From positions 2,884,001 through 2,948,000 of the forward strand of contig NZ_CP102258.1 of NCBI RefSeq assembly GCF_025146565.1: 64,000 bases of DNA, read 5' to 3'. The translations under genes and the position numbers were made by a program. This stretch comes from Bacteroides eggerthii. Its GTDB lineage: Bacteria > Bacteroidota > Bacteroidia > Bacteroidales > Bacteroidaceae. Below the pieces are notes generated by a model. The model was given only the letters and a program-made list of their open reading frames with translations, was not told where the DNA came from and ran no database searches. Below are positions 21,265-29,274 of the stretch, piece by piece (within the stretch, counting starts at the first letter, position 1; each line of letters begins with the position of its first letter).

Positions 21265-23112
21265 ATGGATAAAAACACCATCACAGGCCTCGTCCTAATA
21301 GCGATTCTGTTAGTCGGATTCAGCTTTCTAAGTCGTCCGAACAAGGAGCAATTGGCTGCGCAACAACGCTATTATGACTCCATAGCCCAAGTACAACAGC
21401 GCGAGGCTGACCTGAAAGCTAAAGCTGAAGCTGCTCTGGCTAATAACAAAGAGGCTCAAACAACCGACTCTACCGCCCTTTTCTTTGATGCGCTTCAAGG
21501 AACCGATTCACAGGTTACAATACAAAATAACCTTGCAGAGCTGACAGTAGCCACCAAAGGCGGACGTATTTCATCGGCTACATTGAAAGAGTATATGGGA
21601 CAGGACAAAAAGACCCCTGTCACTCTGTTCAGTGGAGATGACGCTTCCATGAATTTCCTTTTCTATAACAAGAAGGAAACGATACAGACAGAAGATTACT
21701 ATTTTAAAGTAGTAGATTATACGGATAGTACTGTAACAATGCGTTTGTCAGCAGATAGTGCCAGCTATATCGACTTTAAGTATTCCATGCACAATGACAC
21801 CTATTTGGTAGACTTTACGATTGATGCGGTAGGTATGGCAAACAAATTGGCAAGCACCAAATATGTAGATATTGAATGGTCACAACGTGCACGTCAGATT
21901 GAAAAGGGATACACATACGAAAACCGTTTGTCAGAGCTAACTTATAAAATCACCGGAGACGGAACCGATTATTTATCTGCCGGCAAGAACGATGAAAAAG
22001 AAGTTGCGGAACGCCTGGACTGGATTGCTTTCAAAAATCAGTTCTTCTCCTCTGTATTCTTGGCCGATGCTGATTTTGAGAAGACAAAATTGAGCTCAAA
22101 AATGGAGACACAGGGCAGCGGATATATCAAAGACTATTCTGCAGAGATGAGTACAGTTTTTGATCCGACCGGAGAAAAAACGACACAGCTGTTTTTCTAT
22201 TTCGGCCCCAATCACTATAAAACGCTGACTGCACTTGATAAAGGACGTACTGAAAAGTGGGAACTTAACCGTTTGGTATACCTTGGTTGGCCGCTGATTC
22301 GCTGGATAAACAAGTGGTTCACCATCAACATCTTCGACTGGCTATCAAGCTGGGGTTTAAGTATGGGAATTGTATTGTTGCTGATGACATTGATTGTAAA
22401 AGCGGTGGTATTTCCTGCAACTTGGAAAACATATATTTCTTCAGCTAAAATGCGTGTGCTGAAACCGAAAATAGACGAAATCGGCAAGAAATATCCTAAA
22501 CAGGAAGATGCCATGAAAAAGCAACAGGAAGTAATGGGGCTTTATAGCCAATATGGAGTCAGTCCAATGGGGGGATGTTTGCCGATGCTGATTCAATTCC
22601 CTATTTTAATGGCATTGTTCATGTTTGTGCCAAGCGCCATTGAACTTCGCCAACAAAGTTTCTTATGGGCTGATGACTTGTCCACATACGATGCATTCAT
22701 TAACTTCCCGTTCCATATCCCATTTTTGGGTAGTCATCTTAGTTTGTTCTGTTTACTGATGACAGTAACGAATATTCTGAATACCAAATTTATGATGCAA
22801 CAGCAGGATACGGGTGCTAATCCACAAATGGCAGCAATGAAATGGATGTCATATTTAATGCCTGTCATGTTCTTATTCATTTTGAACGACTATCCTTCAG
22901 GGTTGAACTATTATTATTTTATTTCAACGCTTATCAGTGTAGTGACTACGCTCATCATGCGTAAAACGACGAACGAAGAAGCTCTTCTTGCAGAACTGGA
23001 AGCTAAGAAGAAAGATCCGAAGAAAATGAAAAAGACCGGTTTCGCTGCTCGTCTTGAGGCTATGCAAAAGCAACAGGAACAGATGATGAAAGAAAAGCAA
23101 AACAGAAAATAA
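21265..23112 (+). CDS. yidC: Membrane protein insertase YidC
   Basis: Inserts and folds inner-membrane proteins, with or without SecYEG; ATP synthase subunit c is a classic client. 615 residues: an N-terminal membrane helix (about 5-22), a large periplasmic domain (about 50-350), and the conserved five-helix core from about residue 360 ([26 protein letters not shown], and [22 protein letters not shown]). The conserved core Arg equivalent is hard to assign. The C-terminal tail is Lys-rich, which may help ribosome contact. Same unit as pyrG, ended by a terminator. Confidence 0.96.
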   Translation: MDKNTITGLVLIAILLVGFSFLSRPNKEQLAAQQRYYDSIAQVQQREADLKAKAEAALANNKEAQTTDSTALFFDALQGTDSQVTIQNNLAELTVATKGGRISSATLKEYMGQDKKTPVTLFSGDDASMNFLFYNKKETIQTEDYYFKVVDYTDSTVTMRLSADSASYIDFKYSMHNDTYLVDFTIDAVGMANKLASTKYVDIEWSQRARQIEKGYTYENRLSELTYKITGDGTDYLSAGKNDEKEVAERLDWIAFKNQFFSSVFLADADFEKTKLSSKMETQGSGYIKDYSAEMSTVFDPTGEKTTQLFFYFGPNHYKTLTALDKGRTEKWELNRLVYLGWPLIRWINKWFTINIFDWLSSWGLSMGIVLLLMTLIVKAVVFPATWKTYISSAKMRVLKPKIDEIGKKYPKQEDAMKKQQEVMGLYSQYGVSPMGGCLPMLIQFPILMALFMFVPSAIELRQQSFLWADDLSTYDAFINFPFHIPFLGSHLSLFCLLMTVTNILNTKFMMQQQDTGANPQMAAMKWMSYLMPVMFLFILNDYPSGLNYYYFISTLISVVTTLIMRKTTNEEALLAELEAKKKDPKKMKKTGFAARLEAMQKQQEQMMKEKQNRK

Positions 23113-23141
23113 ACTTCTGTTTAAGGCATTTTTCAGAGGGG

Positions 23142-23180
23142 AGCCGGACAATATACATTGCCCGGCTTTCTTTTCCTTTT
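23142..23180 (+). terminator. Terminator of pyrG-yidC
   Basis: An 11-bp stem with one mismatch (23142-23152 with 23157-23167) and 4-base loop are followed by a T-rich run. It lies across an alternative upstream ATG (23158) of the next gene, which argues against that start. Confidence 0.85.
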
Positions 23181-23211
23181 TCAACTATATCAAAAAATTA
23201 ATTTATTGAAC

Positions 23212-24543
23212 ATGCAAACGAAATACACCTATAAAGAAATCTGGCTTATAGCCTACCCTATCCTAATCAGCCTGCTTATGGAGCAGATGATTGGCATGAC
23301 AGATACCGCTTTCCTGGGACGCGTAGGAGAAATAGAGTTAGGAGCATCCGCCATTGCAGGTATTTTCTATATAGTAATGTTTATGGTTGCTTTCGGCTTC
23401 AGCATCGGAGCGCAAATATTGATTGCGAGACGTAACGGCGAACAACAATATAAAGAAATAGGTAACTTATTTTATCAAGGAATCTATTTTCAATTGGGAA
23501 TGGCAGCGGTTATGTTTATTGTCTGCTACTGTTTTGCACCGGTAATATTGAAACGGCTCGTCTCTTCCGAACACATCTACAATGCAGCAATGAGTTATCT
23601 CAATTGGCGCGTATTCGGTTTTTTCTTCTCTTTTACAGCTGTAATGTTTCGTGCTTTTTTCTTGGGAACGACACAAACTAAAACACTGACATTGAACTCC
23701 ATTGTCATGGTATTAAGCAATATCATATTCAATTATGTCCTGATATTCGGTAAATTCGGAGTCCCGGGCCTCGGTATTGCCGGAGCTGCAATCGGTTCAT
23801 CTTTAGCAGAACTGGTATCGCTTATATTCTTCATACTTTATACCCGCAGTCGTATTGACATCCGCAAGTACGGGTTAGACAAGATACCGGGCATCCGCTG
23901 GAATATACTCAAACGTATGCTTAACGTCTCTTTTTGGACAATGGTACAAAATTTCCTGTCACTCTCAACATGGTTCCTACTTTTTTTATACGTAGAGCAT
24001 TTGGGAGAACGTTCACTTGCAATTACTAATATTATCCGTAACGTATCAGGCATCATGTTCATGGTTATGATGGCATTTGCCTCGACTTGCGGTTCATTAG
24101 TCAGCAACCTTATCGGAGCGGGAAATATCAATTGTGTACCGGGTACAATACGACAGCATATACGAATTGCCTATGCTTTCGTATTGCCATTCGCCATTTT
24201 CTTTGCATTATTCCCTAAGCTGATATTGAGTGTATATACAGACATGCCTGAATTGCAGGAAGCCGCTGTTCCCTCACTTTGGGTACTCTGCTCCGCCTAT
24301 CTGTTCCTTGTACCGGCCAACGTTTATTTTCAGTCTGTATCGGGAACAGGAAACACACGTACGGCATTAGCTTTGGAAATGATAACACTGGTGATTTATA
24401 CTTGCTATATCACATACATTGTAGCCTATCTGAAATTAGATGTAGCATTTGCATGGACATCAGAAATCGTTTATTCCATAGGCATTTTAGTGCTTTGTTA
24501 CTTTTATATGAAGAAAGGGACGTGGAGCCTGAAAAAGATTTAA
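23212..24543 (+). CDS. MATE family multidrug/sodium efflux transporter
   Basis: A 443-residue inner-membrane protein with about twelve helices in two similar halves, of the multidrug and toxin extrusion type (cation antiport, substrate unknown). The start MQTKYTYKEIWLIAYPILISLLMEQMIGMTDTAFLGRVGEIELGA is the family N-terminus, including the conserved Asp in TDTAFLGR. The ATG at 23212 is chosen because the longer frame starts inside the yidC terminator. It is a lone gene in the same direction as yidC, and I see no TAnnTTTG box before it. Confidence 0.93.
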   Translation: MQTKYTYKEIWLIAYPILISLLMEQMIGMTDTAFLGRVGEIELGASAIAGIFYIVMFMVAFGFSIGAQILIARRNGEQQYKEIGNLFYQGIYFQLGMAAVMFIVCYCFAPVILKRLVSSEHIYNAAMSYLNWRVFGFFFSFTAVMFRAFFLGTTQTKTLTLNSIVMVLSNIIFNYVLIFGKFGVPGLGIAGAAIGSSLAELVSLIFFILYTRSRIDIRKYGLDKIPGIRWNILKRMLNVSFWTMVQNFLSLSTWFLLFLYVEHLGERSLAITNIIRNVSGIMFMVMMAFASTCGSLVSNLIGAGNINCVPGTIRQHIRIAYAFVLPFAIFFALFPKLILSVYTDMPELQEAAVPSLWVLCSAYLFLVPANVYFQSVSGTGNTRTALALEMITLVIYTCYITYIVAYLKLDVAFAWTSEIVYSIGILVLCYFYMKKGTWSLKKI

Positions 24544-24550
24544 GAGATAA

Positions 24551-24613
24551 ATTACTAATAACAAATTACCAATGACAAGTCAAAGTCCATAATAGTAATT
24601 TGTTATTAGTAAT
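24551..24613. repeat. Perfect 19-bp inverted repeat between MATE and DPP5 genes
   Basis: Arms 24551-24569 and 24595-24613 are exact reverse complements with a 25-base spacer. The arms are AT-only except two positions each. The right arm contains the -33 box of the downstream promoter. It may end MATE transcription, act as an operator, or be part of a dispersed repeat family. Confidence 0.85.
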
Positions 24614-24629
24614 TAATTCCTTATCTTCG
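24599..24629 (+). promoter_or_regulatory. Promoter of the DPP5-like gene, embedded in the inverted repeat
   Basis: TTTG (24599-24602) and TATCTTCG (24622-24629; one mismatch to TAnnTTTG) are 19 bases apart. The ATG lies at 24656. Confidence 0.5.
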
Positions 24630-24655
24630 CTACTAAAATAAATATTCAAACAGAT

Positions 24656-26773
24656 ATGAAACAATCAAACCTATTATTTATGTCGGCAGCAATGATGTTA
24701 GCGTCCTGCGGCGGAACCGGAGGTGCAGAACAAAACACCGCACTTATTGGAAAATCGGATATTCAAATAGAGGGTAAACGTATGACACCCGAAGCACTTT
24801 GGGCAATGGGACGTATCGGTAGTGTAGTCGTATCGCCCGACGAGAAACAGATTGCTTATTCGGTGGCCTATTACAGCGTACCGGAAAATAAGAGCAATAA
24901 TGAGTTGTTTGTCATGAATACCGACGGCAGCAACAATAGACAAATAACCTGTGACAATTGGCAGGAAAGCCAACCCACCTGGATTAAAGATGGAGCGAAG
25001 ATTGCTTTTCTCTGTAATGAAACCGGCAGCAGTCAAATATGGGAAATGAATCCGGACGGCACAGCCCGTAAGCAACTTACCCAATATGACGGAGACATTG
25101 AAGGCTTTTCTTTCTCTCCCGACGGTAAAAAACTGCTTTTTATCGCTCAGGTGAAAACCGTACAAAGCACCGCCGACAAACACCCCGACTTACCCAAGGC
25201 AACCGGTATCATCGTTACTGACTTAATGTACAAGCACTGGGATGAATGGGTAACAACTGCTCCGCACCCTTTTGTAGCAGATTTTGACGGTAACAACATC
25301 AGCAACATACAGGACATCTTGGACGGTGAGCCTTACGAAAGTCCTATGAAGCCTTGGGGAGGTATAGAGCAGTTAGCCTGGAGTCCTTCCTCTGACAAGA
25401 TCGCTTACACTTGCCGCAAGAAAACCGGATTAGCCTATGCAATCTCCACTAATTCCGACATTTACATCTATGACCTTGCCACTAAGAAAACTGAAAATAT
25501 AACTGAAGAAAACAAAGGTTACGATACCAATCCCCAATACTCTCCCGACGGCAAATATATTGCCTGGCAGAGTATGGAACGCGATGGTTACGAAGCTGAC
25601 CTGAACCGTTTGTTCATTATGGATCTTGAAACCGGAGAAAAGCGTTTTGTGAGCAGATCGTTCGAGTCCAATGTGGATGCTTTCCTATGGAATAAAAATT
25701 CCCAAAGCATATATTTCATCGGTGTATGGCATGGGGAGACGCAGATATATAATATAAACCTTGCAGACAATGACCGGCTGACTCAGCTTACTGATGGTAT
25801 GTACGACTACGCTTCCCTTGCCCTTTGCGGCGACAAAGTGATAGCCAAACGCCATTCCATGAGCATGGGTGATGAAATCTACGCTGTAAACAACGTACGC
25901 AACGGCGATATTTTTGCTGAAGCCAAACAACTGACATCCGAGAACAAGCATATCTACGACCAACTGGAAATGGGTAAGGTAGAAGCCCGCTGGATGAAAA
26001 CAACTGATGGAAAGCAAATGTTAACATGGGTAATCTACCCACCCCAATTTGATCCGAACAAGAAGTATCCCACCCTACTCTTCTGTGAAGGTGGTCCTCA
26101 AAGCCCCGTCAGCCAGTTCTGGAGTTATCGTTGGAACTTCCAGATTATGGCCGCCAACGACTATATCATCGTAGCTCCCAATCGGCGTGGTCTTCCGGGC
26201 TTCGGCGTAGAATGGAACGAAGCTATCAGCGGGGATTACGGCGGCCAATGTATGAAAGATTATTTCACCGCCATTGATGAAATGTCAAAAGAGCCATTTG
26301 TCGACAAAGACCGACTGGGGTGTGTCGGTGCCAGTTTCGGCGGTTTCTCCGTCTACTGGCTTGCCGGACATCATGATAAACGCTTCAAAGCATTTATTGC
26401 CCACGACGGTATCTTCAACATGGAAATGCAATATTTGGAAACAGAAGAAAAATGGTTTGCCAACTGGGATATGGGTGGCGCATACTGGGAAAAGAACAAT
26501 GCTACTGCCCAACGCACTTTTGCCAACTCTCCTCACCTTTTTGTAGATAAATGGGATACTCCTATCCTCTGTATTCATGGTGAAAAAGATTTCCGCATTT
26601 TAGCCAACCAAGCTATGGCAGCCTTTGATGCAGCCGTAATGCGTGGAGTACCAGCCGAACTTCTTATCTATCCGGATGAAAACCATTGGGTGTTGAAACC
26701 ACAAAATGGCATTCTGTGGCAACGTACATTCTTTGAATGGCTTGATAAATGGCTGAAACCTGCTGAAAAATAA
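24656..26773 (+). CDS. dpp5: Dipeptidyl-peptidase 5-type S9 serine peptidase, lipoprotein
   Basis: Releases dipeptides from the N-termini of oligopeptides. 705 residues: a lipoprotein signal with lipobox LASC (Cys19), a beta-propeller with WD40-like repeats (about 45-420), and an alpha/beta-hydrolase domain with catalytic Ser560 in GASFGG, Asp645 in GEKDF and His677 in ENHW. The stretch PDLPKATGIIVTDLMYKHWDEWV closely matches what I remember of Porphyromonas gingivalis DPP5. The lipobox suggests membrane anchoring rather than free periplasmic location. A POT peptide transporter lies 2.5 kb downstream and may share substrates. Confidence 0.9.
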   Translation: MKQSNLLFMSAAMMLASCGGTGGAEQNTALIGKSDIQIEGKRMTPEALWAMGRIGSVVVSPDEKQIAYSVAYYSVPENKSNNELFVMNTDGSNNRQITCDNWQESQPTWIKDGAKIAFLCNETGSSQIWEMNPDGTARKQLTQYDGDIEGFSFSPDGKKLLFIAQVKTVQSTADKHPDLPKATGIIVTDLMYKHWDEWVTTAPHPFVADFDGNNISNIQDILDGEPYESPMKPWGGIEQLAWSPSSDKIAYTCRKKTGLAYAISTNSDIYIYDLATKKTENITEENKGYDTNPQYSPDGKYIAWQSMERDGYEADLNRLFIMDLETGEKRFVSRSFESNVDAFLWNKNSQSIYFIGVWHGETQIYNINLADNDRLTQLTDGMYDYASLALCGDKVIAKRHSMSMGDEIYAVNNVRNGDIFAEAKQLTSENKHIYDQLEMGKVEARWMKTTDGKQMLTWVIYPPQFDPNKKYPTLLFCEGGPQSPVSQFWSYRWNFQIMAANDYIIVAPNRRGLPGFGVEWNEAISGDYGGQCMKDYFTAIDEMSKEPFVDKDRLGCVGASFGGFSVYWLAGHHDKRFKAFIAHDGIFNMEMQYLETEEKWFANWDMGGAYWEKNNATAQRTFANSPHLFVDKWDTPILCIHGEKDFRILANQAMAAFDAAVMRGVPAELLIYPDENHWVLKPQNGILWQRTFFEWLDKWLKPAEK

Positions 26774-26801
26774 AGAAGAGAACCTGACAGAGAATATCAG
26801 A

Positions 26802-26844
26802 AAAGGAAGTTAACATCGTTAGTGGGACGATGTTAACTTCCTTT
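26802..26844. terminator. Bidirectional hairpin between DPP5 and PspC genes
   Basis: A perfect 18-bp stem (26802-26819 with 26827-26844) with a 7-base loop lies between the convergent genes. Each arm contains GTTAAC and it forms the left end of the array below. Confidence 0.7.
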
Positions 26845-26905
26845 CTTTATGATGTTAACTTATTACAAACTATCTTGTTAACTTCATATCTGCTACGATG
26901 TTAAC
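26809..26905. repeat. Five GTTAAC sites at 22-23 bp spacing
   Basis: GTTAAC begins at 26809, 26832, 26854, 26877 and 26900, with GAT or CTT before most copies. The regular spacing is about two helical turns. The array fills the gap between the convergent genes. Confidence 0.8.
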
Positions 26906-26923
26906 AGAATCATTATCATTCTC

Positions 26924-28033
26924 CTACCATGCCATTACTCCCAGCATTGGGAATGTTGCTCCCTGCATAGCAAAGCAGATACCAAATACCGCCGCACTTA
27001 TAATCCAAAGAATAACCAAAGTCCATTTCAATCCGGAAACCATAGGCTGCCATTTGAATATTTGACAGAATATTGCCCAAACAAGGCTCACCAATGGAAT
27101 GCCCACCAACAGAAGGCCTGCAATATACATTACAATAGCAGACAACGGAGACGTAGGTAGCACCACATTAAAAGTGGGAAACATCGAAATAAGTGCAGCT
27201 CCACCACCAATGGCAACCATTACTGCTGCAAAAAGCAGAGCTACAAATACGACCCCGAATACAAACAATAACGGACTGCAAATGATGGCGAATATCACCA
27301 AACATATTTTGAAGAACAAACCGACAACCATGACTAATGCATCACCCAGTTTTTGCAAAAAAGTACGGGGTTTGTCAGACCTCATATAATCATTCACACC
27401 ATTGGCAACCTTTTCAAAACCACCGGTAACCGTCTTTCCTATATTGTCCACTGTAACAGCCTCGCCTCGCATGCTCAGTTTTTCGGCTGCCGTACGAGCT
27501 TCAGGAACGATAATCCAACAAATAATATAAGCTGGAATCAGGAGTTTAAACCCAAAAATCATGATTATGACAAGTGCCAAACGGAAGACTGTTACATCCC
27601 ATCCCCAATAAGCAGCCAGCCCGCTCACCACACCCCCTAGCATCCTATCATCGGGGTTACGATAAAAACGATGACGTACTTTCTCCGTACTCGTAGAAAA
27701 GTTTGCACCTGCATTACCGGAACAGCTACCTCCCTCCCAACTTTCCGTTTTGGCGCCGGCTTCATTTCCATCAGGTTCCAGTTCTTCGGGTTTGCCCATG
27801 CGTGCGATAACTTCTTCCACATCGGCAATAGTAATCACTTGCGACCCTGCAGTAAGTTTTTCTGTAAACAGTTCGGAAATACGACGCTCAATATCATCAA
27901 TAATCTCGTCCGCACCGGCTTCCTTACGGAAATGTATTTTCAAATTGCTCAGATAATTATCTAAAAGGCAGTAGGCATCTTCATCAATGTGAAAAACAGT
28001 TCCGCCTAAATTTACCGTTAATGTCTTTTTCAT
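26924..28033 (-). CDS. PspC-domain membrane protein
   Basis: A 369-residue inner-membrane protein. The N-terminal ~100 residues (KKTLTVNLGGTVFHIDEDAYCLLDNYLSNLK, then an IADVEEVIARMGKPEEL stretch) form a soluble helical domain, like those encoded beside PadR regulators. The PspC domain follows (about 120-180: RMLGGVVSGLAAYWGWDVTVFRLALVI), then about four more helices. PspC proteins take part in envelope-stress sensing in other bacteria. It lies 46 bases after padR and is probably controlled by it. Confidence 0.9.
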   Translation of the reverse strand: MKKTLTVNLGGTVFHIDEDAYCLLDNYLSNLKIHFRKEAGADEIIDDIERRISELFTEKLTAGSQVITIADVEEVIARMGKPEELEPDGNEAGAKTESWEGGSCSGNAGANFSTSTEKVRHRFYRNPDDRMLGGVVSGLAAYWGWDVTVFRLALVIIMIFGFKLLIPAYIICWIIVPEARTAAEKLSMRGEAVTVDNIGKTVTGGFEKVANGVNDYMRSDKPRTFLQKLGDALVMVVGLFFKICLVIFAIICSPLLFVFGVVFVALLFAAVMVAIGGGAALISMFPTFNVVLPTSPLSAIVMYIAGLLLVGIPLVSLVWAIFCQIFKWQPMVSGLKWTLVILWIISAAVFGICFAMQGATFPMLGVMAW

Positions 28034-28079
28034 TGTTATATGTTTTTATTTATTATTCTATTACTTATTTGTATAGCTA

Positions 28080-28406
28080 CTAGCTATTTGCAATATGATC
28101 GACCGTATCGTTCAACTCCTGCCAGGATGTTTCCAACTCGCCCAAGAAAACCTCTCCTTTTTCTGTAAGCTTATAATATTTACGTGGTGGCCCCTGCGTG
28201 GACTCTATCCATTCATAACTTAACAAATCATCGTTTTTTAAACGAGTGAGCAACGGATAGAGCGTTCCCTCTACCACTATCAGCCGGGCCTCTTTCAACT
28301 TTTGTATGATATCCGAAGCATAAGCCGGCTCTTTATGGAGCAATAGCATGATGCAATACTCAAGCATGCCCTTACGCATTTGCGATTTTACGTTATTAAC
28401 GTCCAT
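28080..28406 (-). CDS. PadR-family transcriptional regulator
   Basis: A 108-residue winged-helix repressor. The sequence MRKGMLEYCIMLLLHKEPAYASDIIQKLKEARLIVVEGTLYPLLTRLKNDDLLSYEW is the PadR DNA-binding domain, with the conserved G-TLYP-L-RL stretch; a short C-terminal helix serves for dimerisation. PadR proteins often repress their own gene and the adjacent membrane-protein gene. A dyad lies in its upstream region (see operator entry). The effector is unknown. Confidence 0.93.
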   Translation of the reverse strand: MDVNNVKSQMRKGMLEYCIMLLLHKEPAYASDIIQKLKEARLIVVEGTLYPLLTRLKNDDLLSYEWIESTQGPPRKYYKLTEKGEVFLGELETSWQELNDTVDHIANS

Positions 28407-28468
28407 AATCTATTTGTCATTAAAATGTTTTTTAATTACAGCAAAAGTGTTACACATTTTGTATGACA

Positions 28469-28476
28469 CAAATATA
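28469..28476 (-). promoter_or_regulatory. Candidate -7 box (TATATTTG) for padR-pspC
   Basis: An exact TAnnTTTG match on the minus strand, 63 bases before the padR ATG. The upstream dyad (28489-28509) would cover the -33 region, as expected for repression. Confidence 0.5.
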
Positions 28477-28488
28477 TGCATTATGCAA

Positions 28489-28509
28489 GTACCTTGTATT
28501 ACAAAGTAC
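28489..28509. promoter_or_regulatory. Candidate PadR operator
   Basis: A 21-bp dyad, GTAC-N-TTGT-ATT-ACAA-N-GTAC, with a single mismatched pair. It lies between the padR and GNAT genes. Size and symmetry suit a dimeric winged-helix repressor; assignment to this PadR is an inference. Confidence 0.45.
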
Positions 28510-28639
28510 CTTACATTAATATTATTTAAGAAATAAGTATCCAAAACTGTTGCATATACTATGCCTGCCATCTTTACAGATAATCTTCTAATATGCTATA
28601 AATATCTATATAATAGAATCTATTTGTAGTAAAGTATAT

Positions 28640-28647
28640 TATATTTG
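28640..28647 (+). promoter_or_regulatory. -7 box (TATATTTG) of the GNAT gene
   Basis: An exact match 28 bases before the ATG at 28675. It overlaps an in-frame TTG at 28645, ruling that TTG out as the start if the promoter is real. Confidence 0.5.
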
Positions 28648-28674
28648 CATCAGATTAATATAAACACAACAAAT

Positions 28675-29172
28675 ATGTTTACTATCAGAAAAGCAACAAG
28701 CACCGATTGTGAATTGATTCACAAACTGGCATGGCAGATATTTCCCGAAACTTATAAGGAAATACTATCAAAGGAACAAACTGAATATATGATGGAATGG
28801 ATGTACTCCATAGAAAATATCCGTAAACAAATGGAGGAAGAAGAACATGTTTACTTTATAGCCTACGAAGAGTGCGAAGCAGCAGGTTATGTATCCATAC
28901 AACCACAAGGCAAAGATTTATTCCACTTACAAAAGATTTATGTACTCCCCTATTATCAGGGGGCACACTGTGGGAGTTTCCTGTTTCGCGAAGCTGTAAA
29001 ATATATAAAAGAGATACATCCGGAACCATGTATGCTGGAGTTAAACGTAAACCGCAATAATAAAGCACTGCACTTTTACGAACACATGGGGATGAAGAAA
29101 CTAAGAGAAGGAGATTTTCCGATTGGAAACGGATATTACATGAATGATTATATAATGGGAAAGGAAATATGA
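28675..29172 (+). CDS. GNAT family N-acetyltransferase
   Basis: A 165-residue cytoplasmic acyl-CoA-dependent acetyltransferase. It has the fold landmarks in order: FTIRKATSTDCELIHKL at the start, the strand AAGYVSIQPQG, the acetyl-CoA loop region KIYVLPYYQGAHCGSFLF (the Q-x-x-G-x-G loop is read here as QGAHCGS), and ELNVNRNNKALHFYEHMGMKK at the end. The substrate is unknown. The ATG at 28675 is chosen because the promoter -7 box covers the upstream alternative. Confidence 0.88.
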   Translation: MFTIRKATSTDCELIHKLAWQIFPETYKEILSKEQTEYMMEWMYSIENIRKQMEEEEHVYFIAYEECEAAGYVSIQPQGKDLFHLQKIYVLPYYQGAHCGSFLFREAVKYIKEIHPEPCMLELNVNRNNKALHFYEHMGMKKLREGDFPIGNGYYMNDYIMGKEI

Positions 29173-29190
29173 GGACAGTAATTAGTGGCT

Positions 29191-29255
29191 GGTGATTAAT
29201 GATTAGTATGGCTGCGCTATCATCTTGCACAGTTTCCGCTTAATCATTAATCACC
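29191..29255. repeat. Inverted repeat of the GTGATTAATGATTA family
   Basis: Arms 29191-29205 and 29241-29255 are perfect 15-bp reverse complements around a 35-base loop, with extra ATTAGTG/TAATCAC units outside. It lies between convergent GNAT and POT genes and may serve as terminator. Its arm shares 14 bases exactly with the element at 38958. Confidence 0.8.
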
Positions 29256-29274
29256 AACTATTAATCACTAATTA

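Noticed and set aside
23158..23211. Upstream start for the MATE gene
   Set aside because: The ATG at 23158 lies inside the yidC terminator stem and adds a stretch unlike MATE N-termini.
26809..26905. CRISPR array
   Set aside because: The repeated unit is only 6-9 bases with 22-23 bp period, too short for repeat plus spacer, and there are no cas genes.
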